Part shown: positions 15,284 through 22,569 of the stretch, in pieces | How the letters are laid out: each line of letters opens with the position of its first letter | Position numbering within the stretch: the first letter of the stretch is position 1 | Source of the DNA: Acidobacteria bacterium Ga0077534 | GTDB taxonomy: Bacteria; Acidobacteriota; Blastocatellia; Pyrinomonadales; Pyrinomonadaceae | Reading direction: 5' to 3' | DNA: 64,000 bases | Assembly (NCBI GenBank): GCA_001464455.1 | Contig: LNEI01000011.1 | Span: 101,148 to 165,147 of the forward strand | Notes under the pieces: model-generated | Database searches by the model: none | The model's input: the letters and a program-made list of their open reading frames with translations, nothing else | Told to the model about the DNA's origin: nothing | Position numbers and translations under genes: made by a program

Positions 15284-17380
15284 ATGACTATCTCAGATAT
15301 CCAATCACAACTCCGCGAAGCGGTTCGAGAGACTGCCTTAGCCCACTTCGGCGTCGCACCAGACTTGATCGCCGTCGAAACTCCGCCGAAGACCGAACTG
15401 GGCGATGTCGCTTTCCCGGTCGCGTTTGAACTCGCAAAAAAGGTAAAGGAAGCTACCGGCGAAAAGCAGAACCCGCGCGCGATCGCCGAGGTTTTACGGG
15501 CAAGACTTGAGGAGTTTGAATTTGTGGGCCATGTCGAGATCGCAGGGCCGGGCTATCTGAACGTCTTTTTTGACCGTACGAAATTCCTCGTCGAGAACGC
15601 AGGTGCAAACCCGTTTCCTTCTCGCGGAGCGAACCTCGCGAAGGTCTGCGTCGAACACACCTCGGTTAACCCGAACAAAGCGGCTCATATTGGACATGTT
15701 CGAAATTCCGTGCTCGGGGACACCTTCCAACGGATCCTGACCGCAACGGGCAAGCAGGTCGAAGTCCAGAATTATATTGACAATACCGGCGTCCAGGTTG
15801 CCGACGTGGTGGTCGGGTTCATGTTCATGTTGAACATGAATCTTGACGATATAAAAGCTCTGGATAAAGAGCTTTCTGCCGCAGGTAAATCGTTCGATTA
15901 TTATTGCTGGGACCTTTATGCGCAGGTCGGGCAGGCGTACAAGGCGGAACCCCCAGCGTCAGCGGGCGGCCAGGAATATGGTGATGATAAGCCGCTGATA
16001 GAAAGGCGGGCGGAAGTTCTGCACCTCATCGAAGAAGGCAATAACCCGACCGCAGAACTAGCCGATTACGTCGCCACCCGAAACGTTCAGTGCATTACCG
16101 ACACAATGGAACGCTTGTCGATACGCTACGACCTGCTTCCGCGTGAGAGCGAGATATTGCATCTTCATTTCTGGGACAAGGCTTTCGAGGAAATGAAACG
16201 CCTCGGCGTTATCCATTATGTCGAAGAAGGTGCACACGCAGGATGCTGGGTTATGCCCTGGGAATCGCACGAGGGCAACGATGACAACGAAGCCGACAAG
16301 ATCCTCGTAAGGTCAAACGGAACAGTTACTTACACTGGTAAGGACATCGCTTATCAGATGTGGAAGCTTGGCATCCTCGGGCTTGATTTTAATTATAGGC
16401 TCTTCCACACCTACGCCGACGGCAAAGAAGTTTGGATGACCATGGGGAGCTCGGACGCTCCCGCTTCGTCGTCGAGAGATGCTCTCGCCGGAGGAACCGG
16501 CGATGCGGACAAGAGTGTCCGCCCTCCGTTCGGCGGTGGAGAGACGATCTACAACGTCATCGACACACGCCAGTCGTATCCGCAAGAAGTTGTAAAAAAA
16601 GGGGTTGCGGCGATATCGCCGGAACGTGGCGAAAAGGCGAGCGTCCACCTTGCATACGAAATGGTGGCGCTGTCGCCATCGGCAGCAGAGGAACTCGGTT
16701 TCGAGCTGAGCGAAGACGACAAAAAACGGACTTTTATCGAAATGAGCGGCCGCAAAGGCCTCGGCGTCAAAGCCGATGACCTGATCGACCGGCTTGAAGC
16801 GAAAGCACTAGCGGAGGTCGAGTCGCGGCACGCCGACGAGACCGACGACGAAAAACGCCACATCGCACACCAACTCGCTGTCGGTGCACTGCGGTATTTC
16901 CTGCTCAAATTTACAAAAAATACCGTGATCGTATTCGACTTCGAAGAAGCACTCTCCTTCGAAGGTGAAACCGGCTGTTTCTGCCAGTACTCTGCCGTTC
17001 GAGCGAATTCTATTTTTCGAAAACTCGACGAAAGCAACAACGTAGAGGCATCGGAACAAAAGCTGCGTGCGGCCGAACCAGCCGAGATCGACGCTATCCT
17101 CAACGGTGAGCCCGGCAACGACATCTGGTCGATGGCCATCCTCGCTTCCCGTCTCGACGAAGCCGTCCATCAAGCCGCCGCCGCCAACGAGCCCGCGATC
17201 CTAGCCAAATACTCATTCACGCTCGCCAAGGCCTTTAACCTGTTCTATCACAACAATAAGATCATCGCGGAAAAGGACGATACGAAACGAGCCATCCTCG
17301 TCGTCGTAGCCGATATGGCCCGCAGAGCCTTGACCGAATCCCTCGCGACGCTCGGGATCGAGGTGCCGGAGAAGATGTAG
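15284..17380 (+). CDS. argS: Arginyl-tRNA synthetase with repeat-derived insertions
   Basis: 698 aa, clearly longer than the usual 550-590. N-terminal Arg-specific domain, then HTSVNPNKAAHIGHVRN with the class I HIGH motif near residue 129, the DVLVRSNGT-like block LVRSNGTVTYTGKDIAYQMWK, and the C-terminal anticodon domain rich in Ala/Leu helices. Two segments look repeat-encoded: EPPASAGGQ near residue 225, and about 28 residues (SDAPASSSRDALAGG..DADKSVRPPF) near 387-415, just before ETIYNVIDTRQSYPQ. The frame stays open through both. Divergent from folE. Confidence 0.96.
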   Translation: MTISDIQSQLREAVRETALAHFGVAPDLIAVETPPKTELGDVAFPVAFELAKKVKEATGEKQNPRAIAEVLRARLEEFEFVGHVEIAGPGYLNVFFDRTKFLVENAGANPFPSRGANLAKVCVEHTSVNPNKAAHIGHVRNSVLGDTFQRILTATGKQVEVQNYIDNTGVQVADVVVGFMFMLNMNLDDIKALDKELSAAGKSFDYYCWDLYAQVGQAYKAEPPASAGGQEYGDDKPLIERRAEVLHLIEEGNNPTAELADYVATRNVQCITDTMERLSIRYDLLPRESEILHLHFWDKAFEEMKRLGVIHYVEEGAHAGCWVMPWESHEGNDDNEADKILVRSNGTVTYTGKDIAYQMWKLGILGLDFNYRLFHTYADGKEVWMTMGSSDAPASSSRDALAGGTGDADKSVRPPFGGGETIYNVIDTRQSYPQEVVKKGVAAISPERGEKASVHLAYEMVALSPSAAEELGFELSEDDKKRTFIEMSGRKGLGVKADDLIDRLEAKALAEVESRHADETDDEKRHIAHQLAVGALRYFLLKFTKNTVIVFDFEEALSFEGETGCFCQYSAVRANSIFRKLDESNNVEASEQKLRAAEPAEIDAILNGEPGNDIWSMAILASRLDEAVHQAAAANEPAILAKYSFTLAKAFNLFYHNNKIIAEKDDTKRAILVVVADMARRALTESLATLGIEVPEKM
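16446..16527. repeat. 82-bp palindromic element inside argS
   Basis: Left end GGAGCTCGGACGCTCCCG and right end TGCGGACAAGAGTGTCCG match the ends of the 148-bp element in tatD. It is read in frame and adds roughly 28 residues to the catalytic part of ArgS. The interior differs from the tatD copy. Confidence 0.75.
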
Positions 17381-17381
17381 A

Positions 17382-17409
17382 TTGGATGTATCTAATCTTT
17401 TGGTAAAAT
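17382..17409 (+). promoter_or_regulatory. Possible sigma-70 promoter of the orphan gene
   Basis: TTGGAT and TAAAAT separated by 16 bp, beginning 1 nt after the argS stop and 33 nt before the next start codon. Judged by eye only. Confidence 0.4.
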
Positions 17410-17442
17410 ATAAAAGCTTAGTTAACTATTTCACTGGATTAT

Positions 17443-17829
17443 ATGGCCAATAGAATAATCATGACGGGCTGTAGTTTCAAAGGGGGCGACGGATCCACCG
17501 CAATTCGGTTGCGAGGGGATGATTACGATTTAAATCTTGCAAACACAAAGTTCAATACGACAGTTGGAATAGATATTGAGAACAGCGACAGCCAACTTCT
17601 TGCTCTAAGCGGTCTTCTTCGGCAGAGTGATATCGATCGTGCAGAATTTGTGCATTTCATTGAACAACTTCAATTGGTGGACGATACTGTGGAGAAGCGA
17701 GAAAACTCCGCAACTTGGATTAAGAACAAGCTCTCAATCGCCGCGGACGTAACTGGTCTTTCCCAATTCATCGTTGCGTTATCCGCATCACCAAAATTTC
17801 ATCAGATCATAAACGTGCTTTTTTCATAA
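17443..17829 (+). CDS. Hypothetical protein, orphan
   Basis: 128 aa, family not recognised. The first half has a strand-rich pattern with repeated polar and aliphatic residues (AIRLRGDDYDLNLANTKFNTTVGIDIENS), suggestive of a short beta-helix or sheet; the second half is helical (DRAEFVHFIEQLQLVDDTVEKRENSA). No signal peptide or membrane segment. No Shine-Dalgarno before the ATG. Base composition is distinctly AT-richer than argS or trpE, which suggests recent acquisition. It sits immediately upstream of the trp leader promoter. Confidence 0.6.
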   Translation: MANRIIMTGCSFKGGDGSTAIRLRGDDYDLNLANTKFNTTVGIDIENSDSQLLALSGLLRQSDIDRAEFVHFIEQLQLVDDTVEKRENSATWIKNKLSIAADVTGLSQFIVALSASPKFHQIINVLFS

Positions 17830-17849
17830 CCTTATTTTAGACATTCGAA

Positions 17850-17878
17850 TTGACTTCAAAAGAAGCTTTCGGTTTAAT
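17850..17878 (+). promoter_or_regulatory. Putative promoter of the trp leader and operon
   Basis: TTGACT (17850-17855) and TTTAAT (17873-17878) with an ideal 17-bp spacer. The expected transcription start, about 7 nt after the -10 box, falls at 17884-17887, on the leader-peptide ATG at 17886. That agrees with the absence of a ribosome-binding site and implies a leaderless mRNA. Confidence 0.65.
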
Positions 17879-17885
17879 AAAGTCA

Positions 17886-17966
17886 ATGGAAAAGGTACAC
17901 ATTAGATACGACTCGAAACTGTCTGCTTGGTGCTGGCAGGCTCGGTGTCGTGCGCGGGTGGTCTGA
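17886..17966 (+). CDS. trpL: Putative trp operon leader peptide
   Basis: A 26-codon frame beginning MEKVHIRYD and containing SAWCWQ, i.e. Trp codons 15 and 17 (17928-17930 and 17934-17936) around a Cys codon, and ending in VV-TGA. Two Trp in 26 residues is far above chance and is the hallmark of ribosome-mediated trp attenuation. The frame is followed by mutually exclusive hairpins and a terminator, and by trpE as the next gene. There is no Shine-Dalgarno; the start appears to coincide with the transcript 5' end, as described for the Sinorhizobium meliloti trpL. Too short for ordinary gene callers. Confidence 0.75.
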   Translation: MEKVHIRYDSKLSAWCWQARCRARVV

Positions 17967-18002
17967 ATTGGGCCATCGGAAATAGGTTTGCATACGACGC
18001 CG
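17943..18002 (+). promoter_or_regulatory. Putative antiterminator of the trp attenuator
   Basis: CGGTGTCGT (17943-17951) can pair with ACGACGCCG (17994-18002) over 9 bp including one G-U, extendable past a 2-nt bulge. An inner hairpin (17957-17963 with 17971-17977) sits in the loop. The pairing would occupy the 5' arm of the terminator at 17997-18008, so the two folds exclude each other. The upstream arm lies just downstream of the Trp codons, where a ribosome stalled at codon 15 would leave it about free. Confidence 0.6.
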
Positions 18003-18030
18003 TTTGAGAATTAGCTCAGGCGGCGTTTTT
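17997..18030 (+). terminator. Attenuator terminator of the trp leader
   Basis: Stem ACGCCGTTTGAG / CTCAGGCGGCGT (12 bp with two G-U pairs), loop AATTAG, directly followed by TTTTT. A classical intrinsic terminator 30 nt after the leader-peptide stop codon. A terminated transcript would be about 145 nt. Confidence 0.8.
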
Positions 18031-18041
18031 GATTTGGCCCT

Positions 18042-18259
18042 GTCGCCAACGGCGACAAATATTAAAGCCTAGGGTGCAGCCGCTTCGGCGAAACCCTAGG
18101 AGAAGGCGATTTTCAGGTTTAGCTCGCTGAAGGCGAGCAATATGGTCGCCGCAGATTATACGTCCCCTACAGGGACGGTTCCCGGTTTTTACGGCTTCCT
18201 AGGGTTCCGCTCGAAGACTCGCTCCACCCTAGGCTTTAATATTTGTCGCCGTTGGCGAC
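18042..18259. repeat. 218-bp element with perfect 35-bp terminal inverted repeats
   Basis: The first 35 bases (GTCGCCAACGGCGAC... ending CCTAGGGTG) are the exact reverse complement of the last 35. Nested inside are a second CCTAGGGTT inverted pair and a GTCCCCTACAGGGAC hairpin. There is no coding capacity. A degenerate one-sided relative occurs at 33690-33776. It lies between the trp terminator and trpE, so it is transcribed as part of the operon leader. Confidence 0.9.
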
Positions 18260-18325
18260 CTGTAACCCGCGAGGTGAGTTGCTCCTCCTCGAATCGTCGG
18301 TTGATTTTACGCTTTTTGTTGAACT

Positions 18326-19714
18326 ATGACCGCAATGCTAGACCAATCTCTCTCGCACTTGACGCCCGTCGTCACCACAATGCCGGCCGATCTGCTGACG
18401 CCGCTTGCGGTGTATTTGAAGCTGTCGGCGGAATCGACTCATTCATTCCTTCTTGAGTCGGTCGAGGGCGGGAAGAGTCTGGCGAGGTATTCGTTTATCG
18501 GGGCCGATCCCGTCGAGGTTTTAAGCGGTGGGCGGGAGGTTTACGAGCAGATCAGGGAGCATTTTGCGACTCACTTAGTCGAGGCTGATCATGAACTTCC
18601 GGCATTTATCGGCGGGGCGATCGGGTATTTGGGTTTTGACGCGTGCGAGTGGTTCGAGCCGTCATTGGCCGGTAATGTCGATGCAGGCGAATGTGCGTTT
18701 ATGTTCTACCGCTCGATCGTGGCGTTTGACCATGCGAAGCAGGTGATCAAGATCGTGTCGCTTGATCAGGTGGGAGAGTCGGCGAGCACCGACTCTCCCA
18801 ATTCTGCGATCCGTGCAAAGTTAGAGGATTCTTATCTGCCGAACCTGCCGCCCGCTCACGCAGGCGCTTCTGAAACCCGGGTTCCGACCTCGAACTGGAA
18901 ACGCGAAGATTTCGAAGCTGCGGTTGCCGAAATAAAGGAACTGATCAACGCCGGAGAATGTTACCAAGCCGTTCTTTCGCAATGCTTTACGCGACCAACG
19001 ACGGCCTCGGCAGTTTCGATCTATCGAGCGATCCGCTCGCTAAATCCGTCGCCGTATATGTTCCTGCTGGATTTTGGCGAAAAGCAGGTTATAGGAGCGT
19101 CGCCGGAGATGTTGGTTAGGTGTCAGGGCGACCGGCTCGAATATAGGCCGATCGCAGGAACGCGGCCTCGCGGGAATACCGTCGCTGAAGATGACGCACT
19201 CGCTGCGGAAATGCGACTCGACAGAAAAGAGGTCGCCGAACACCTGATGCTGGTCGATCTCGGCCGCAACGACCTGGGCCGAGTTGCCGAATACGGCAGT
19301 GTTACGGTCGATACTTTGATGAGCGTTGAGAAATATTCGCACGTTCAACATCTGGTTAGCTCGCTTTCGGCGAAGTTAAGAAAGGGGCTTGATCGTTTCG
19401 ACGCCTTAGCAGCTTGCTTCCCTGCCGGAACGGTATCCGGTGCGCCGAAAGTTCGTTCGATCGAGATAATTCGCGATCTCGAACCAACACCTCGAGGGAT
19501 TTACGCCGGTGCGGTCGGATATTTTGACTACACAGGCAACATGGATACCTGCATCGCGATACGCACGCTGGTCTTGGAAAATGGCGTTGCAACAATACAG
19601 GCCGGAGCCGGGATCGTCGCGGATTCGGTGCCGGGATTGGAATTTGAGGAGACGGTGAATAAGGCGAAAGGTTTGCTAAGAGCGGTCGAAATTGCGGAGT
19701 GCGGATCGGTTTAA
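18326..19714 (+). CDS. trpE: Anthranilate synthase component I
   Basis: 462 aa. It makes anthranilate from chorismate with ammonia supplied by a TrpG/PabA subunit. Chorismate-binding domain motifs: NAGECYQAVLSQ, EHLMLVDLGRNDLGRV, CFPAGTVSGAPKVRSIEII and YAGAVGYFDYTGNMDTCIAIRT. The N-terminal region carries LLESVEGGKSLARYSFIG, where tryptophan feedback binding occurs in the family. Two repeat-derived spots (18771-18800 and 18848-18866) lie in the variable loop around residues 149-185. No Shine-Dalgarno is visible; an alternative start is Met4. First structural gene of the operon. Confidence 0.96.
   Translation: MTAMLDQSLSHLTPVVTTMPADLLTPLAVYLKLSAESTHSFLLESVEGGKSLARYSFIGADPVEVLSGGREVYEQIREHFATHLVEADHELPAFIGGAIGYLGFDACEWFEPSLAGNVDAGECAFMFYRSIVAFDHAKQVIKIVSLDQVGESASTDSPNSAIRAKLEDSYLPNLPPAHAGASETRVPTSNWKREDFEAAVAEIKELINAGECYQAVLSQCFTRPTTASAVSIYRAIRSLNPSPYMFLLDFGEKQVIGASPEMLVRCQGDRLEYRPIAGTRPRGNTVAEDDALAAEMRLDRKEVAEHLMLVDLGRNDLGRVAEYGSVTVDTLMSVEKYSHVQHLVSSLSAKLRKGLDRFDALAACFPAGTVSGAPKVRSIEIIRDLEPTPRGIYAGAVGYFDYTGNMDTCIAIRTLVLENGVATIQAGAGIVADSVPGLEFEETVNKAKGLLRAVEIAECGSV
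18771..18800. repeat. Perfect 12-bp stem hairpin within trpE
   Basis: TGGGAGAGTCGG, six-base loop CGAGCA, CCGACTCTCCCA. Read in frame it encodes GESASTDSP in the variable N-terminal/C-terminal joint of TrpE. It looks like a small inserted palindromic unit. Confidence 0.7.
18848..18866. repeat. Partial PPAxAGG-type repeat within trpE
   Basis: CCGCCCGCTCACGCAGGCG encodes PPAHAG. It matches the left half of the element seen in metG, argS, trpF and the trpF-trpB gap. Confidence 0.6.
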
Positions 19715-19715
19715 G

Positions 19716-19846
19716 TGCAGAAGCCCGCACTAATTAAGGGCTATGTCGCGATTTATATCTTTAAGCGATCATTCTGACGCTCGTCATCTCACCGCCGCGA
19801 GTTGAAATGGTTTCACGAGAGCCCTTACTGCGTGCGGGCTTCTGCA
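19716..19846. repeat. CAAGGGC-type palindromic element between trpE and trpD
   Basis: Ends TGCAGAAGCCCGCACTAATT and, inverted, GCCCTTACTGCGTGCGGGCT plus TCTGCA; both carry the AAGCCCGC...AAGGGC pattern shared with the units at 44726, 45310 and 61393. The apparent ATG at 19807 lies inside this unit, an argument for the later trpD start. Confidence 0.7.
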
Positions 19847-19854
19847 TAGTTCAG

Positions 19855-20877
19855 ATGGAAGATAGGATCTTGGAACATTATCTGGAAGAATTTCAGCTCG
19901 GAGCCGACGTCGTGGCGGCGGAGGCCGAGACTTTGTTCGGCGCCCTGATCGGCTGTGATGATGCCGATCTAATCGCTAAGGTTCTGTCGGCTTGGAATGA
20001 AAAGGGCGTGGAGGAAGACGAGCTTTTTGCAATGGCGAGCCTGATGCGTGGGCGGATGAAGCGAATCGCGTCGGAGCACGATACGTTTGTCGACATCGTC
20101 GGAACAGGTGGCGGTGCGGCGAAGACATTCAATGTTTCGACTGCAGCGGCGTTCGTGATCGCGGGAACGGGATTGCCGGTCGCTAAACACGGAAACCGTG
20201 CGGCGACGAGCAATTCCGGAAGTGTCGACGTTTTAACAAGTCTTGGAGTCGACGTCGACATCGAGCCGTCGAAGTCCGAGCAAAACCTAAACCAGCACGG
20301 CCTTTGTTTTATGTTCGCTCCGCGCTTTCATTCGCTTTCGCCGACTCTTGCGACCGCCCGCAGATCGCTTGGGCGTCCGACGATATTTAACAATCTCGGC
20401 CCACTCTGCAATCCGGCGTCGACTCCGCACAGCGTGATCGGGGTTTGGGACAAACACATGCTTGAGACGACCGCGAATGTGCTTATGCGGCTCGGTGCCG
20501 GCCGGTCATGGGTAGTTTACGGCGAAGGCGGACTGGACGAGATCGCTCTGAAAGGCACGACACTTGTCGCCGAGGTCGGGGATGACAAGGTCGATGTATT
20601 CGAGATCTCGGCTGCGGACTTTGATGTGTTTACGCTCGGAAAGGACGTTCCTTCGAAATGCTCGCCCGACGAGAGTGCCGCGATGATCCAAAGCGTTCTC
20701 GGCAACGAGCAAAAGGATCGCGACCCCGAGCGACTGGTTCTGATCAACGCGGCAGCTGCGATATATGTCTCGGGATCGGCTCCGAGTTTGCCGGATGCTT
20801 ACGCTCAAGTCGAGCAAAGCATTCGAAGCGGTGAGGCGAGGAAGAAATTGAAAACAATGCGAGCAGAATTGTCATAA
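19855..20877 (+). CDS. trpD: Anthranilate phosphoribosyltransferase
   Basis: 340 aa from the ATG at 19855, the normal family length. It transfers phosphoribosyl from PRPP to anthranilate. Motifs: VGTGGGAAKTFNVST (PRPP glycine loop) near residue 80, AKHGNRAATSNSGSVDVL, and FAPRFHSLSP. An in-frame ATG at 19807 would add 16 residues encoded by a palindromic repeat and is judged not real. There is no fused glutaminase domain, so the operon has no trpG. Confidence 0.95.
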   Translation: MEDRILEHYLEEFQLGADVVAAEAETLFGALIGCDDADLIAKVLSAWNEKGVEEDELFAMASLMRGRMKRIASEHDTFVDIVGTGGGAAKTFNVSTAAAFVIAGTGLPVAKHGNRAATSNSGSVDVLTSLGVDVDIEPSKSEQNLNQHGLCFMFAPRFHSLSPTLATARRSLGRPTIFNNLGPLCNPASTPHSVIGVWDKHMLETTANVLMRLGAGRSWVVYGEGGLDEIALKGTTLVAEVGDDKVDVFEISAADFDVFTLGKDVPSKCSPDESAAMIQSVLGNEQKDRDPERLVLINAAAAIYVSGSAPSLPDAYAQVEQSIRSGEARKKLKTMRAELS

Positions 20878-20891
20878 GTTTTAACATTGAG

Positions 20892-21011
20892 TGGTTCTTT
20901 TTGCGTCTTTTTTGCGATCTTTGCGGCCTCTGCGTTAAACACGCTTCCTTTGGGATGCGAAATCAGCGGAAAGTACGTTTAACGCAAAGTTCGCGAAGAA
21001 CGCAAAGAATA
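20892..21011. repeat. Inverted repeat between trpD and trpC
   Basis: TTCTTTTTGCGTC...TTTGCGGCCTCTGCGTTAAAC on the left and GTTTAACGCAAAGTTCGCG...AACGCAAAG on the right form an imperfect large hairpin. This TTTGCG/CGCAAA-type intergenic palindrome differs in sequence from the other repeat families in the window. Confidence 0.65.
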
Positions 21012-21058
21012 GGCAGAGTTAGAACCTATGTCTTAGATATTCGAAATAAAGAATCAGA

Positions 21059-21850
21059 ATGAGCCAGACCTTTCTCGAAAAAGTAACCGCCGAAACCCGC
21101 GAACGCGTCGCCGCTGCTCGCTCGTTTGGATATTATCCGAAGCTGCTGCGAAAGGCTGAAAAGGTTGCGGCGGAGCGGCGTTCCGGTTCCTTTCGCGAAG
21201 CTTTTTCGCGACCCGGCAGCGTGAACATAATTGCCGAAATAAAGCGAGCCTCGCCGTCAAAAGGCGTGATCCGCGCCGAAACAGATGTCGCCCAGGTCGC
21301 GAAGCTCTACACGGCTGGCGGTGCATCGGCGATCTCGGTTCTGACCGAGCCGAATCATTTCGTGGGAAGCGTCGCCGACCTGATAACGGCTGTCAGAACA
21401 ACAACGCTGCCGATCCTCCGCAAGGATTTCATCGTCGATGAGTTCCAAATCGTCGAATCCGCGGCCGCCGGGGCATCCGCGGTTTTGTTGATAGTTGCCG
21501 CATTGCCGATGAATGATCTGAAAAACCTCCATGAGACCGCAACCAAATTCGGCCTCGATGTGCTGGTTGAGGTACACGATGAAGAGGAAATGGAAAAAGC
21601 CGGCGATATCGGCTCCTCGATCATCGGCGTAAACAATCGCAACCTTCACTCGCTAGAAGTCTCGCTGGATACGTCGCGTGATTTGATCCGAATGCGTCCG
21701 GCAGGCTCCGTTATCATCGCCGAAAGCGGGATAACTTCGCGAGACGAGATCGACGAACTTCGATCTCTCGGGTACAACGGATTCCTGATCGGCGAAACGC
21801 TAATGCGAAGCGGCAATATCGTGGAAACACTGCGGGGGCTGACGGCATGA
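21059..21850 (+). CDS. trpC: Indole-3-glycerol phosphate synthase
   Basis: 263 aa TIM barrel that closes the indole ring. IIAEIKRASPSKG near residue 56 holds the catalytic Lys, LRKDFIVDEFQI the second Lys region, and GVNNRNLHSLEV and IAESGITSRDEI the phosphate-binding end. Monofunctional. It overlaps trpF by 4 nt (ATGA). Confidence 0.96.
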   Translation: MSQTFLEKVTAETRERVAAARSFGYYPKLLRKAEKVAAERRSGSFREAFSRPGSVNIIAEIKRASPSKGVIRAETDVAQVAKLYTAGGASAISVLTEPNHFVGSVADLITAVRTTTLPILRKDFIVDEFQIVESAAAGASAVLLIVAALPMNDLKNLHETATKFGLDVLVEVHDEEEMEKAGDIGSSIIGVNNRNLHSLEVSLDTSRDLIRMRPAGSVIIAESGITSRDEIDELRSLGYNGFLIGETLMRSGNIVETLRGLTA

Positions 21851-22512
21851 CTCTAGTTAAGATCTGCGGAATTACGAATCTCGAGGACGCTCGTCACGCC
21901 CTCGAACATGGGGCCGACGAACTTGGGTTTAACTTTTACTCCAAAAGTAAGCGATACATTTTCCCGGACGCGGCGAAAGCTATCATTAGCGAACTTCCGG
22001 CGAGCGTTTCGAAAGTCGGCGTTTTTGTAAATATGTCACTCGAGGGCGTGCTCGAGACAGCTCGATTTACCGGAATCACGGCGATCCAACTCCACGGCGA
22101 CGAAGATACCGTATACGTTCGAGCTTTAAGATCCAAAGCAGGTCTGAAGATAATCCGAGCGTTCAGGGTAGAGCGGTCTATGGTGGCGATTCAGAATCCA
22201 ACATTAGACGCCCACGCAATCTTGCTTGATTCCTACCAGCATAAAGAGTATGGCGGAACCGGAATGAGTTTCGATTGGAATATAGTAAAGAACTTGTCGG
22301 AGTTCTTTCCGACGATATATCTCGCCGGCGGACTTGTCCCGGAAAATGTTGCGGAAGCCATCAGGACAGTAAGGCCGTATGCCGTTGACGTAGCCAGCGG
22401 CGTCGAATCGTCGCCGGGAAAGAAGGATCCGAAGAAAGTTGAGGAGTTTATTCGAGCGGTCAGAACCGCCTGTGTAAGCGGGCGGTACGAACTCGAGAAT
22501 CATACAAGCTGA
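21847..22512 (+). CDS. trpF: Phosphoribosylanthranilate isomerase
   Basis: 221 aa. VKICGITNLEDA with the catalytic Cys near residue 7, LGFNFYSKSKRYI, QLHGDED, and the C-terminal phosphate site LAGGLVPENV and VDVASGVESSPGKKD with catalytic Asp. The last about 17 residues (VRTACVSGRYELENHTS) are encoded by the left arm of the palindromic element at 22458-22555, so the natural C-terminus has been replaced or extended by repeat sequence. Confidence 0.95.
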   Translation: MTLVKICGITNLEDARHALEHGADELGFNFYSKSKRYIFPDAAKAIISELPASVSKVGVFVNMSLEGVLETARFTGITAIQLHGDEDTVYVRALRSKAGLKIIRAFRVERSMVAIQNPTLDAHAILLDSYQHKEYGGTGMSFDWNIVKNLSEFFPTIYLAGGLVPENVAEAIRTVRPYAVDVASGVESSPGKKDPKKVEEFIRAVRTACVSGRYELENHTS

Positions 22513-22555
22513 ATCCCGGAGGTAATTGCCGCCCGCTAACGCAGGCGGTACTGAC
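22458..22555. repeat. Palindromic element spanning the trpF end and the trpF-trpB gap
   Basis: GGTCAGAACCGCCTGTGTAA plus GCGGGCGG on the left is the inverted partner of CCGCCCGCTAACGCAGGCGG plus TACTGAC on the right. The unit is about 98 bp and encloses the trpF stop codon. Halves of the same family are found in metG (11151), argS (15944) and trpE (18848). Confidence 0.8.
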
Positions 22556-22569
22556 TTCGCTGCAAAAGC

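Larger units (their letters stand above)
17830..18325 (+). other. 496-bp region between the orphan gene and trpE
   Basis: It holds, in order, the leader promoter, the leader peptide with its attenuator structures, and a 218-bp palindromic element at 18042-18259. The remaining 66 bp before trpE show no clear second promoter and no strong ribosome-binding site. Confidence 0.7.

Noticed and set aside
17937..18030. 6S RNA or SRP RNA candidate
   Set aside because: The structured stretch first suggested a stable RNA, but it lacks the GGAAG loop of SRP RNA and the long central bubble of 6S RNA; the Trp-codon leader frame explains it better.
19807..19854. Earlier trpD start
   Set aside because: The extra residues are encoded by the arm of a palindromic element; the ATG at 19855 gives normal family length.
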